A stretch of DNA of 64,000 nucleotides from Cohnella fermenti (GTDB taxonomy: Bacteria; Bacillota; Bacilli; Paenibacillales; Paenibacillaceae), in NCBI RefSeq assembly GCF_004801405.1, contig NZ_SSOB01000013.1, forward strand, positions 62,001 through 126,000, written 5' to 3'. Made by a program: the position numbers and the translations under genes. The notes under the pieces are model-generated. The model searched no databases. It was not told the origin of the DNA and was given only the letters and a program-made list of their open reading frames with translations. This document shows positions 16,791 through 24,983 of the stretch, piece by piece. Position 1 is the first letter of the stretch. Each line of letters starts with the position of its first letter.

Positions 16791-17701
16791 GTCTGCTTCC
16801 CCGCCGCCTGTTCGCCCCCGACGTCGCGTCCAAGATCGCATGTGTACACCCATTCCACAACGTCTCCGTCCTTGAGCGAATAACGGCTGCTGCCGTAATT
16901 CGGGAACGCCCCGTTCACCTTATACATCCACCCGCTCAGCTCCCCGCAGTCGAATTCGTAGATGTTGGCGATCCCTTCGACATAGCTGCTGTTATAGGCC
17001 GGCGTCTTGGCGAACTCGAGCGGTATCTTGTTCTTCTTCATCTCCCGCTGCAGCACGTCGAACGCCGTGTCGCCTTCTTCGAACGTCACCTGGCGCGAAG
17101 CGAACAGAACGCCGTCTGCCGGCAGAACCTCAAGCTTGTCTTCGTCGAACAGGTCGAGGTTCGCCAGAATCGACTTGGCCGTCACGGACAGCGTTGCCGT
17201 ATGTTGCGTGTTCTTGTCCTCGGCTGCAGCCGGCGATTCGGACGGCCGGGCGGCGCTCCCGGGGGACGGTCCGGCCCCGGACGCATCGCTTGGGCCCGGA
17301 GTGGCGGGCGGGCTGACCGAAGCTGGCGGCGCGGAAGCGGGTGTCGAAGCCGCCGCCCCGCCCGCATCGGTTGCCGCGGACGAAGCGCTCGACGCGGCAC
17401 CTTCGCTCGGCTCCGACGCGGCACCTTCGCTCGTCCCCGATGCGGAGCCTGCGTTCGCCCCCGGCGCCGCTCCCTGGCCGCCCGAGCCCGTTGCCGCGGA
17501 CGAATCCGCCTCCGGGCCGGACGCCGCAGCCGACGACGGCGCCGCGCCCGCGCTTGCCTCGGGAGCCGCTTCGCCCGCAAGGCCGGAAGCGCTCGTCGCT
17601 GCCGGTTCGGACGATCCGGAAGGACGGTCGCCGCCCCACGCGAACGCCAGCGCCAGCACGCCGGCGATTCCCGCCGCGGCCAGCCATTTCTTCGGAGTCA
17701 T
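16787..17701 (-). CDS. exported DUF4430 protein with long Ala/Ser/Pro/Glu linker
   Basis: About 304 residues. N-terminal hydrophobic segment WLAAAGIAGVLALAFAW acts as signal or membrane anchor; no lipobox cysteine. Residues ~25-165 are a low-complexity Ala/Ser/Gly/Pro/Glu linker, long enough to cross the wall. The C-terminal ~130 residues are a DUF4430 domain with SGWMYKVNGAFPNYGSS and LKDGDVVEWVYT. Three ATGs are possible (17731, 17707, 17701); I prefer 17701, with GAGG eight bases upstream. Placed between the SLH-toroid gene and ecfT in the riboswitch operon. Suggested role: membrane-proximal corrinoid-binding relay to the ECF importer. Confidence 0.85.
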   Translation of the reverse strand: MTPKKWLAAAGIAGVLALAFAWGGDRPSGSSEPAATSASGLAGEAAPEASAGAAPSSAAASGPEADSSAATGSGGQGAAPGANAGSASGTSEGAASEPSEGAASSASSAATDAGGAAASTPASAPPASVSPPATPGPSDASGAGPSPGSAARPSESPAAAEDKNTQHTATLSVTAKSILANLDLFDEDKLEVLPADGVLFASRQVTFEEGDTAFDVLQREMKKNKIPLEFAKTPAYNSSYVEGIANIYEFDCGELSGWMYKVNGAFPNYGSSRYSLKDGDVVEWVYTCDLGRDVGGEQAAGKQT

Positions 17702-17806
17702 TCTCATTGCCTCATGCACTCTCCAATTCATTCATGGACGGCGGCAGCCTGCCACCCTGATCCGCTCCCGTGCGAAGCGCCGCCCCCTGACCGATCCGCT
17801 CGGCAT

Positions 17807-19531
17807 TCAGACGTCCGTCATGTCGTAGAGACGGCCGCTTCCGCTCGCATAGCGGTCGTAAGCGACGAGAGCGAGCAGCGCCTGCTCGGTCGCCATCGTG
17901 TCCACGATGCCCGGCTCGGAGCCGCCGCTCGCGATTCCTCCGGCAAGAATCGGATAGAAGCCGCCGGACACGTCCGCGAAGCCGAGCAGCGCATCCAGCG
18001 CCGAGCGCCCGTTCTTCACGAACCTCGCGTCCGCGCCGGGGTCGATGCCAAGGCCGGTCAGCGCGATGACGACCTGCGCGACGCTCTGCGAATTGACGGA
18101 CTGCGCGCTCGCGAAGCCTCCGTCCGCCAGTTGCGCGGCGGACAGCAGGGCGACGCCGCGATCGACCGCGCTTCTCGCCTCCGCGCTCGAATCATAGTAA
18201 GGCGTCAGCGCCTGAAGCGCCATCGCCGTAACGTCCGGATCGGCAACCGTCTCCTTCGCGCCGAGCGCCCATCCTCCGCCCGCGATCTCGCGGTTCAGGA
18301 TGAAGTCGACGAGCAATTCCCGAGTCGTCTGCGTCTTGACGCCGTCGTTCTGCGGAATGGCGTACCCCTTGCTGTCGAGCGCAAGCAGGGCGAAGATCGG
18401 CCCGTTGACCCCTTGCTTGATCAACTGCTCGTAGTCGGCCAGCTTCGCGAGCAGATCGAACCCGTCCGCCTCGTCCGCTCGCTTCCCGAGAGCGGTCAGG
18501 GCAAGAATAACGCGATCGTATTCGGTGTACTTCACCGAATGAAGATTGCCCTCCGCATCGACCAAGGCGTTCATCAGGTTGGCCTCGTACTTCGCGTAAT
18601 ACGCCGGATCGATCGGCTCGCCGGAACGGGCGAGGCCGACGATCGTCCACTCCCCGCCGATGCTGCTCACCGCAGGGCTTGCGACCGTCCGCTGCAAATA
18701 AGCGGCGGCAGAGACGAGCCGGCGGCGAACGATCTCCTGCCGTTCGGACGCCTCCGCCTGAACGATCGGATGCTCGAGGCGGTAGTCGGACGCTCGCATG
18801 ACGACGACAACCGCCATCTCGCGGGTGACGGAATCAAACGGGGCGAAGCGATCTCCCTGGCCCTGCATGATCCCGTAAGCAAGCGTCTTCCGAACGTCCG
18901 CCTCCGCCCAACCGGACACCCGGCCCAGGTCCGCCAACGCCTCGCCGCCATCGCCCGTCCCTTCGCCGGCAACGCTCCCGCCTCCCGCTCCTGCTCCCGC
19001 TTCGCCAGCCGCCTCCGCTTCCGGCTTCGCTTCCGCCTCCGACGCCGCTTCAAGCCTTAGCGCTCTCGCGACAATCGAAGCCATCTGCTCGCGCGTGATG
19101 CTCTCGTTCGGGTTAAACCTGTTGCCGTACCCGCTCACGAAGCCCGCCTGATAGGCCGTGTTCACGTAACCGTAGAACCACTTGTCCGCGGATACGTCCG
19201 CGAAGCCGTTCGTCTTCACCGGCGAAGCGGACAGCCCAAGCGCACTCGTCAGGAGCTTGGCGAATTCGGCCCGCGTAACCGCCGTCTGCGGATTCAGCCT
19301 GCCGTTGCTTCCCTGCACATAGCCTTGCGCCGCGGCGTTCGCCATCGCGTCCGCTGCCCATGGCGACACCGAAGCCGCATCCGCATAGCTCCCGCTTAAG
19401 CTGCCGAGCCGCCCTCCATATTCGGGAGCCGCTGCGAGAGCAACCCCCTGCACCGGACTCGCATACGAGAAGAGCGCCGTCACGGCCAGGCAACCGGTCG
19501 CCAGCCGCATAACCCTGCTAGTTTTTCTCAT
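17807..19531 (-). CDS. SLH-anchored surface protein with terpenoid-cyclase-like alpha/alpha toroid
   Basis: 574 residues, first gene of the cobalamin-riboswitch operon. Signal peptide at 1-34, then SLH repeats at ~48-100, ~109-160 and ~200-255; a Glu/Ala/Gly-rich insert (~160-200) separates the second and third. Residues ~270-574 are an alpha/alpha toroid of the prenyltransferase/squalene-cyclase type, with repeated helices and QLADGGFASAQSVNSQSVAQVVIAL and GGGWALGAKETVADPDVTAMALQAL segments. Intrinsic factor and transcobalamin use this toroid fold as their alpha domain. Here it is wall-anchored and separate from the DUF4430 domains. Cobalamin binding is inferred from fold plus riboswitch. 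Confidence 0.87.
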   Translation of the reverse strand: MRKTSRVMRLATGCLAVTALFSYASPVQGVALAAAPEYGGRLGSLSGSYADAASVSPWAADAMANAAAQGYVQGSNGRLNPQTAVTRAEFAKLLTSALGLSASPVKTNGFADVSADKWFYGYVNTAYQAGFVSGYGNRFNPNESITREQMASIVARALRLEAASEAEAKPEAEAAGEAGAGAGGGSVAGEGTGDGGEALADLGRVSGWAEADVRKTLAYGIMQGQGDRFAPFDSVTREMAVVVVMRASDYRLEHPIVQAEASERQEIVRRRLVSAAAYLQRTVASPAVSSIGGEWTIVGLARSGEPIDPAYYAKYEANLMNALVDAEGNLHSVKYTEYDRVILALTALGKRADEADGFDLLAKLADYEQLIKQGVNGPIFALLALDSKGYAIPQNDGVKTQTTRELLVDFILNREIAGGGWALGAKETVADPDVTAMALQALTPYYDSSAEARSAVDRGVALLSAAQLADGGFASAQSVNSQSVAQVVIALTGLGIDPGADARFVKNGRSALDALLGFADVSGGFYPILAGGIASGGSEPGIVDTMATEQALLALVAYDRYASGSGRLYDMTDV

Positions 19532-19634
19532 GCAATGAACCTCTCTATTCCTGTCGTTGCAATTCTGTCCCTCACCGGTATTCTCTTCCCGCCAGCTTCC
19601 TGCCGGACTCGCCCGCCTCGCAGCCCCGCCGATC

Positions 19635-19668
19635 CAAAAAACCTCTCAACCGGAATGGTTGAGAGGTT
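19635..19668 (-). terminator. Riboswitch expression-platform terminator
   Basis: On the minus strand AACCTCTCAACC pairs with GGTTGAGAGGTT, followed by a T-run. It lies between the cobalamin aptamer and the SLH-toroid start, so bound cobalamin most likely causes premature termination. Confidence 0.85.
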
Positions 19669-19740
19669 CGGCTCACGACTGCGCCCAGACAAGCTGGCAT
19701 GAACGGAACACCCCCTATCGCTCGTAGAGTTAATGGTGTC

Positions 19741-19910
19741 GTCATTCAGGCAGGTCTTCTGGCTCAAGATTCATCGCGTTCGCTGCCTTCCCGGTTGGCC
19801 AGTGGCTTCGTAGCGAACGCTCCTCTCATACAGCGGCGGGACCGCGCGGGACTCTCACCCGCTTCCCTATTATTCCTTGCGCGCACGGCGAAGGAACCTG
19901 AACTCCTATT
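19741..19910 (-). promoter_or_regulatory. Cobalamin riboswitch
   Basis: The minus strand carries the conserved blocks in order: GGTTCC near the 5' end, GGGAAGCGGGTGAGAGTCCC, GCGCGGTCCCGCCGCTGT, the B12 box GCCACTGG (19806-19799), GGGAAGGC, and GAGCCAGAAGACCTGCC (19765-19749). Order, spacing and sequences match the class I cobalamin (AdoCbl-type) riboswitch. Followed by a terminator and the six-gene uptake operon. Confidence 0.93.
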
Positions 19911-19932
19911 CAATTCCTATCTATCTTACCGA

Positions 19933-19938
19933 ATTATA
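19933..19938 (-). promoter_or_regulatory. Likely -10 of the riboswitch operon
   Basis: TATAAT on the minus strand about 25-30 bases before the conserved aptamer begins. No good -35 was found, only TCATTA at about 17 bp. The element overlaps the end of the CorC-like gene. Confidence 0.4.
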
Positions 19939-19954
19939 CGAGGTTTGTCATTGC

Positions 19955-21247
19955 TTAATGACTCTCGTCGTCTATCGCGATCTCGATCTTGCGCACCCGG
20001 TGCTGCCCCTTCTCCCGGATAATGAAGGTAACGTTGCCGTAGCGCCGCGCCGTTCCGACGGGCAGCTCCGGCTCGTGATTGTACAGCCAGCCGCCGATGG
20101 AATCGACGTCCTCGTCTTCGATGCGCGTGCCGACGACCCGGTTCACTTCCTCGATCAGCGCGGTCCCTTCCACCAGGTATCGATTGTCGCCGAGCGGCTC
20201 GATCTCCCTGCCTTCGTCCTTGTCGAATTCGTCGCGGATCTCCCCGACGATCTCCTCGAGAATGTCCTCGATCGTAATAAGCCCGGAGGTGCCCCCGTAC
20301 TCGTCGAGCAGAATGGCGAGGTGGACGTTCTCCTGCTGCATCTTGCGCAGCAGCGTCTTGACCGGCATTGCATCCGGGACGGCCATGATCGGCTGAATAA
20401 GCGAGCGATAATCGAAGTTCGGGTCATTGTCATAACTGAGGAAAAAACGTTTGGTGTTCAGAACGCCGACGATGTGGTCCTTGTCCCCTTGGGCGACCGG
20501 GAACCTCGTGTACTGTTCCCTCTTGATGATGCTGCGATTCTCTTCGACCGTCTTGTCCGTGTACAGGCACACCATGTCGGTTCGCGGCACCATAATCTCG
20601 CGGGCGAGCAGCTCGTCGAACGTGAAGATCCGGTTTACGTAGCCGTATTCGGTCTTGTTGATCTTCCCGCTCTCATAGCTCTCCGACAGGATGATCCGGA
20701 TCTCGTCCTCGGAATGGGCCTCCTCGTGCTCCTTGACCGGCTGCATGCCGAACAGCTTCACGAAGCCGCGAGCCGAGCCGTTGAGCGCCCAGATGAACGG
20801 ATACATGATTTTGTAGAAGTAAATGATGATCGGAGCGGTGAACAGGGCGACTTGCTCCGCCTTCACGATCGCCGCCGTCTTCGGCGCCAGCTCCCCGAGC
20901 ACCACGTGCAGATAAGTCATGACGACGAACGCGACCGCGAACGAGATGACGTGGCTGGCGCTCTCGCTGAGCGCCAAAGCGTTAAACAGCGGGTGAAGCA
21001 GCTTCTCGATCGTCGGTTCCCCGAGCCAGCCGAGGCCGAGCGCCGTAATCGTAATGCCGAGCTGACACGCCGACAAGTAAGCGTCCAGATTGGAGGTCAC
21101 CTTCCGCACGGCGAGCGCATTCTTCTTCCCTTCCAAGACGAGCTGATCGACACGGCTGGAGCGCAGCTTGACGATGGCGAATTCCGTGGCGACGAAGAAG
21201 GCGGTAAGTACGATAAGCAGCGCGACGAGCAACAGATTTAGTCCCAA
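19955..21247 (-). CDS. CNNM/CorC (HlyC) family membrane protein with CBS domains
   Basis: 430 residues from TTG 21247 (AAGGA upstream). An N-terminal CNNM membrane domain (~1-195) has about four hydrophobic segments, including LLLVALLIVLTAFFVATEFAIVKLR and the conserved GELAPKTAAI. It is followed by a CBS pair (~205-330; REIMVPRTDMVCL, EYGGTSGLITIEDILEEIVGEI) and a C-terminal CorC/HlyC domain (~345-430). Such proteins are linked to magnesium or cobalt efflux or homeostasis. It lies immediately upstream of the cobalamin operon on the same strand, but a promoter and riboswitch intervene. Confidence 0.9.
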   Translation of the reverse strand: MGLNLLLVALLIVLTAFFVATEFAIVKLRSSRVDQLVLEGKKNALAVRKVTSNLDAYLSACQLGITITALGLGWLGEPTIEKLLHPLFNALALSESASHVISFAVAFVVMTYLHVVLGELAPKTAAIVKAEQVALFTAPIIIYFYKIMYPFIWALNGSARGFVKLFGMQPVKEHEEAHSEDEIRIILSESYESGKINKTEYGYVNRIFTFDELLAREIMVPRTDMVCLYTDKTVEENRSIIKREQYTRFPVAQGDKDHIVGVLNTKRFFLSYDNDPNFDYRSLIQPIMAVPDAMPVKTLLRKMQQENVHLAILLDEYGGTSGLITIEDILEEIVGEIRDEFDKDEGREIEPLGDNRYLVEGTALIEEVNRVVGTRIEDEDVDSIGGWLYNHEPELPVGTARRYGNVTFIIREKGQHRVRKIEIAIDDESH

Positions 21248-21422
21248 GCAGATCTTCCTTTTCCCAGAGGGAGTTTAATGTTAGAAAATGTCCTACCCAC
21301 TTACTACGGACGAACATCCCCATCGTTCCACGCGGGAAGAGGTATTATGCGGATTCGCACCAAACGCGTTTATCGGCCCGCCGAACGGCGAAGAGCCGAT
21401 CCCTTCCGGAATCGGCCCTTCG

Positions 21423-22109
21423 TTATCGGCTTCTCGTGCCGGAGCCGGAGCTCCGGGAGCCTCGTCCCGTGGCAAGCAGCATCAGGAACGAGATCGCAAG
21501 AATCGTCCCGGTCCACGCCCAGGCAAGCTCGGTATGGCCCGAATCGACGGCGACGTAGATCGCGGTCGGCAGCGTCTGCGTCCGTCCCGGAATGTTCCCG
21601 GCGATCATCAGCGTCGCCCCGAATTCCCCGAGTCCTCTGGTGAAGCCCAGAATGTAGGCGGTGACGAGCGAGCGGGAGCTGAGCGGAAGCGTGACGTAAC
21701 GGAATACTTGCCATTCGTTCGCCCCGTTCGAGCGGGCCGCTTCTTCGAGGCTGCGGTCGACGGAATCGAAGCCGACCCGGATCGACTGGTACACGAGCGG
21801 GAACGAGACGACGACCGCCGCCACGACCGCCGCCCACCAACTGAACACAATCGGAGCGCGGAACAGCCATTCGATGAATTGGCCGATCCAGCTCCTCCGC
21901 CCCAGCAGCATAAGCAGAAGGAAGCCGACGACGGTCGGAGGAAGCACCAGAGGCAGCATGAAGGCCGTCTCCAGCAGCACCTTGCCCCGGAAGCGGGACC
22001 GGCTCATCCCTCTGGCAACGAACACTCCGACGATCATGACGAAGATGCTGGCGAGCAGCGTGACTTGCAGCGACAGCTTGATCGGCGTTCCGTAATCCGC
22101 CCAGGTCAT
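21423..22109 (-). CDS. modB: molybdate ABC transporter permease
   Basis: 228 residues with about five transmembrane segments. The binding-protein-dependent transport signature EEAARSNGANEWQVFRYVTLPL (EAA loop) and GFTRGLGEFGATLMIAGNIPGRTQTLPTAIY are diagnostic of ModB. Starts two bases after the modA stop codon. No modC ATPase follows in the window. Confidence 0.93.
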   Translation of the reverse strand: MTWADYGTPIKLSLQVTLLASIFVMIVGVFVARGMSRSRFRGKVLLETAFMLPLVLPPTVVGFLLLMLLGRRSWIGQFIEWLFRAPIVFSWWAAVVAAVVVSFPLVYQSIRVGFDSVDRSLEEAARSNGANEWQVFRYVTLPLSSRSLVTAYILGFTRGLGEFGATLMIAGNIPGRTQTLPTAIYVAVDSGHTELAWAWTGTILAISFLMLLATGRGSRSSGSGTRSR

Positions 22110-22111
22110 CT

Positions 22112-22921
22112 TTATTCGTTAGGCGCCGAGAACCCGTATCCGGTGAAGATGCTCATCGCGTCCTCGGACTGGAGGTACTCGTAGAACGCTGCCGCAGCTT
22201 CTTGATGGGCGCTCGCCTTGACGATGCCGATCGGGTATTCGACCTTCTTGTAGGTCGCCGGGTCGACGGTATACGCGATCTTGACTTTATCCGAGACGAG
22301 CGCATCCGTCTTGTAGACGAAGCCGACGTCGGCGTTGCCGGTCTCGACGTACTGCAGCACCTGCTTGACGTCCTTGCCTTGAACGAGCTTCTTCTGCAAG
22401 GAATCCCACAGTCCGGACGCCGTCAGGGAGTCCTGGGCGTATTGGCCGGCGGGCACGCTCTCGGGGATGCCGATCGCGATGAACTTCACGGAGTCGCTCG
22501 ACAGATCGGCTGCGCCCGCGATGTCCGGTCCGCCCTCCTTCGGCACGACCGCAACAAGCTCGTTGTTCAGCAGAGTCACCGTCTGATCCTGCTCGATGAG
22601 GCCCTTATCGACGAGCGCCGTCATGTTCTTCGTCGCTGCGGAGAGGAACAGATCGGCCGGCGCTCCCTCCTCGATCTGCTGCTGCAGCGCGCCGGACGCC
22701 CCGAAGTTGAACGTCAGCGTCACGTTCGGCGCCTGCTCGGCGTAGGCTTGCTGAATATCGGTCATGGCGTCCGTCAGGCTGGCTGCGGCCGAGATCGTCA
22801 GCTCGACCTTCTCGGCGGACGGCGTCTGCTCCTTCGCATCGCCGTTGTTCCCGCAAGCCGCGACGACAACCATCGCACCTGCCATCATCAGGGACAGGAC
22901 GCTTTTGCTCCACATCTTCAT
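22112..22921 (-). CDS. modA: molybdate-binding lipoprotein
   Basis: 269 residues, periplasmic-binding-protein type 2 fold. Lipoprotein signal with lipobox VVAACG (residues ~19-24). Family motifs: LTISAAASLTDAMTDIQQAY, FNFGASGALQQQIEEGAPADLFLSA, GNADVGFVYKTDA. Start ATG 22921 with GGAGAGGTG upstream; the frame extends to 22960 without a better site. Operon with modB, divergent from the HTH-PBP regulator. Confidence 0.93.
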   Translation of the reverse strand: MKMWSKSVLSLMMAGAMVVVAACGNNGDAKEQTPSAEKVELTISAAASLTDAMTDIQQAYAEQAPNVTLTFNFGASGALQQQIEEGAPADLFLSAATKNMTALVDKGLIEQDQTVTLLNNELVAVVPKEGGPDIAGAADLSSDSVKFIAIGIPESVPAGQYAQDSLTASGLWDSLQKKLVQGKDVKQVLQYVETGNADVGFVYKTDALVSDKVKIAYTVDPATYKKVEYPIGIVKASAHQEAAAAFYEYLQSEDAMSIFTGYGFSAPNE

Positions 22922-22948
22922 CGCTCCCACACCTCTCCATTTATATCT

Positions 22949-22972
22949 GTTTATATTCATCTATAACTAAAC
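22949..22972. promoter_or_regulatory. Inverted repeat in modA-regulator divergent region
   Basis: GTTTA-N14-TAAAC, with partial agreement of the inner bases, lies 28 bp before the modA start. Candidate operator for the divergent HTH-PBP regulator. Confidence 0.35.
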
Positions 22973-23087
22973 ATTATCATACAAAGCGCCGATGGCCCTG
23001 ACAACCCTGCCTTCACGGAATTGTGTTACAATATAGGAAACACGGCATTTACTTGTACGATCGACCAATATTCCAAGGAGAATTCCG

Positions 23088-24017
23088 ATGACCGAAGACA
23101 TATCGTACACGACGGAAGAGATTGCGAAGCTGCTGAAGATCTCCAAGCTTACGGTGTATGACCTGATCAAGAAGGGCGAGCTTCCCGCCTATCGGGTTGG
23201 CAAGCAGATGCGCGTCGACGCTTCCGACCTCGATGCGTACAAGCGGCGCTCCAAGGGAATCCGCGAGCCGGCGGAGGAGCCGCCGAGGCCCGTCAACGCG
23301 TCCGGAAGCTTGCGGCCGCTCGTCATTACCGGGCAGGACGTCAGCCTCGACATTCTCGCCAAGCATATGGAGAAGAGCATCCCGGGGGTGCGGCCGCTTC
23401 GCTCTTATGTGGGGAGCCTCGACAGCCTGATCTCGATGTACCGGGGCGAATCGGACATCGTCAGCACACACCTGCTCGACGGGGATACGGGGGAATACAA
23501 CCTGCCGTACATCCGCAAGCTGCTCATCGGCTCCTCCTATCTGGTCGTGAACCTGCTGAGCCGACGCGCCGGGCTTTACGTGGAGAAGGGCAACCCGAAG
23601 CAGCTTCGCGGCTGGAGCGACCTCGGTCAGCCGGGCCTGCGCTTCGTCAACCGCGAACGCGGCGCCGGCGCGCGTGTCCTGCTCGACGAGCAACTGCGGC
23701 TGCACGGCATCGCCGGCTCCAAGCTGGACGGGTACGACTGGGAGGAGAACAATCACCTCGGGGTGGCAGGCAAGGTCGCGTCCGGCGAGGCGGATGTCGG
23801 GATCGGCATCGAGAAGGCGGCGGCGATCGTCGGAGGCATCGACTTCATCCCGCTGATTCAGGAGCGATACGACCTCGTGCTGCTGAAGCGGCCGGACAAC
23901 CTCGAATGGATCGAGGCCGTCCTGCGTATCCTGCGCTCGGAAGCGTTCCTTCGCGAGCTTCAAGCGATCTCCGGCTACGACCTGTCGCAGACCGGCCGCG
24001 TGCTTTACGAGACCTAA
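23088..24017 (+). CDS. HTH (excisionase-type) regulator with PBP-like sensor domain, YvgK-like
   Basis: 309 residues; ATG 23088 with AAGGAG upstream. Residues ~6-55 are an excisionase/MerR-type winged helix (TTEEIAKLLKISKLTVYDLIKKGELPAYRVGKQMRV). Residues ~75-305 are a PBP-like ligand domain with ITGQDVSLDILAKHME, RFVNRERGAGARVLLDEQL and SGEADVGIGIEKAA, as in proteins annotated as molybdopterin or molybdate regulators. In Bacillus the same arrangement (yvgK next to modA/modB-like genes) occurs. Most likely controls the divergent modAB. Confidence 0.85.
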   Translation: MTEDISYTTEEIAKLLKISKLTVYDLIKKGELPAYRVGKQMRVDASDLDAYKRRSKGIREPAEEPPRPVNASGSLRPLVITGQDVSLDILAKHMEKSIPGVRPLRSYVGSLDSLISMYRGESDIVSTHLLDGDTGEYNLPYIRKLLIGSSYLVVNLLSRRAGLYVEKGNPKQLRGWSDLGQPGLRFVNRERGAGARVLLDEQLRLHGIAGSKLDGYDWEENNHLGVAGKVASGEADVGIGIEKAAAIVGGIDFIPLIQERYDLVLLKRPDNLEWIEAVLRILRSEAFLRELQAISGYDLSQTGRVLYET

Positions 24018-24133
24018 GCCGGGCGCCGATCCCGCCCGGTGCCCGCATGGATGGCGACTCCGCTGCCGCCCCGCAACCGACTGCGCTGCCCCGCCCCGCT
24101 GCCGCCCCGCTGCCGCCCCGCTGCCGGGATTTT

Positions 24134-24338
24134 ATGCGAAATTTCACATTCATGCGAAGGAAAAAGCGGCTGCGAGGCGCAACGAATGTGAAAAATCACA
24201 TTCATGGCGGCAATTCCGGCCCGAATGACGAAATGTATGCGAAAAACCGCATAAAACACCCCGATTCTGCGAAATCGCCGCCGATGAATGTGAAAATTCA
24301 CATAAAATGCGTTGAGTCACCGAAAAACCGCATAAAAT
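24134..24338 (+). repeat. Periodic palindrome array A2 (4 units plus a partial)
   Basis: Palindromes at 24134-24149, 24184-24203, 24236-24253 and 24288-24303 (ATGYGAAAAAYCRCAT type), with centres 52, 51 and 51 bp apart. A fifth, one-armed site (CCGAAAAACCGCAT) lies at ~24320-24333. Located in the convergent space after the regulator gene. Its spacers, in order, match those of array A3 read on the opposite strand. Confidence 0.85.
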
Positions 24339-24374
24339 CGCCCGAAGCGTCGGATCGGACGACGGGCGAACCCC

Positions 24375-24412
24375 AAAAAAACGTCAGGGCGATTTCCGCC
24401 TGACGTTTTTTT
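24375..24412. terminator. Bidirectional terminator
   Basis: AAAAAAACGTCAGG(C) pairs with CCTGACGTTTTTTT around a short loop, giving a T-run on both strands. Serves the regulator (plus) and the YHDS-type gene pair (minus) that converge here. Confidence 0.9.
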
Positions 24413-24434
24413 GGAGTGAGCGCGATACGCAGAA

Positions 24435-24980
24435 TTAGGAGCGGGGACCCTCCGCAAGCTCCCAGCGCTCGCGGAATTGCAGCAGCTTCGGGTGCGGCCG
24501 CTCCGGCGGTCCCGTCACAATCAGCCGAAGCTTGACGATCCACTCCTCGAACGAGGAGAAGGAGGCGAACGCGTTCGCAATGTCCGGCGTCAGGAGCAGG
24601 AAGTACGGCGCCGGCAGCGTCTCCGTCAGATGGCGAAGCGCTTGGTCCATCGGCGTATACTTCTTCCGCTTCCCCTCCCACCTGTCGACCGCGATCCACG
24701 ATTCCCCTCTCGTCCGCTGCCACTCGAGCAGCATTTTCTCCCGTTTGTAATACGCCTCCACCGGAGAGCTCCCCATTCGCCGCATCGTCTCTTCGTGAAT
24801 CGGATACAGCACAAGCCGCGCGAACGAGCGCTCCTCCGCGATCCGCGCCGCCGTGTCCAACTCCGCATTCAACTCGGCTTCCTCCGCCCGCTCGAACGAA
24901 TCGTAGCAGATCAGCGTCCCCTTCGTCCGCTCCTGAGGCGGTTCGTACCCGTAGGGAACCTTGCTCGCTTCCGGTGCCAC
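24435..24980 (-). CDS. hypothetical protein coupled to methyltransferase-TPR gene
   Basis: 181 residues from GTG 24980 with an excellent AGGAGGAG site, three bases after the stop of the preceding gene. Soluble, rich in Glu/Arg, beginning MAPEASKVPYGYEPPQERTKG. It contains a possible alpha/beta core (YFLLLTPDIANAFASFSSFEEWIVKLRLIVTGPP). No known motif recognised. The tight coupling suggests it works with the methyltransferase-TPR protein. Confidence 0.75.
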   Translation of the reverse strand: MAPEASKVPYGYEPPQERTKGTLICYDSFERAEEAELNAELDTAARIAEERSFARLVLYPIHEETMRRMGSSPVEAYYKREKMLLEWQRTRGESWIAVDRWEGKRKKYTPMDQALRHLTETLPAPYFLLLTPDIANAFASFSSFEEWIVKLRLIVTGPPERPHPKLLQFRERWELAEGPRS

Positions 24981-24983
24981 GGT

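Noticed and set aside
24134..24338. CRISPR array (repeat ~18, spacer ~34)
   Set aside because: The geometry is suggestive, but repeats vary, spacers are shared with array A3 in order, and no cas genes are present.
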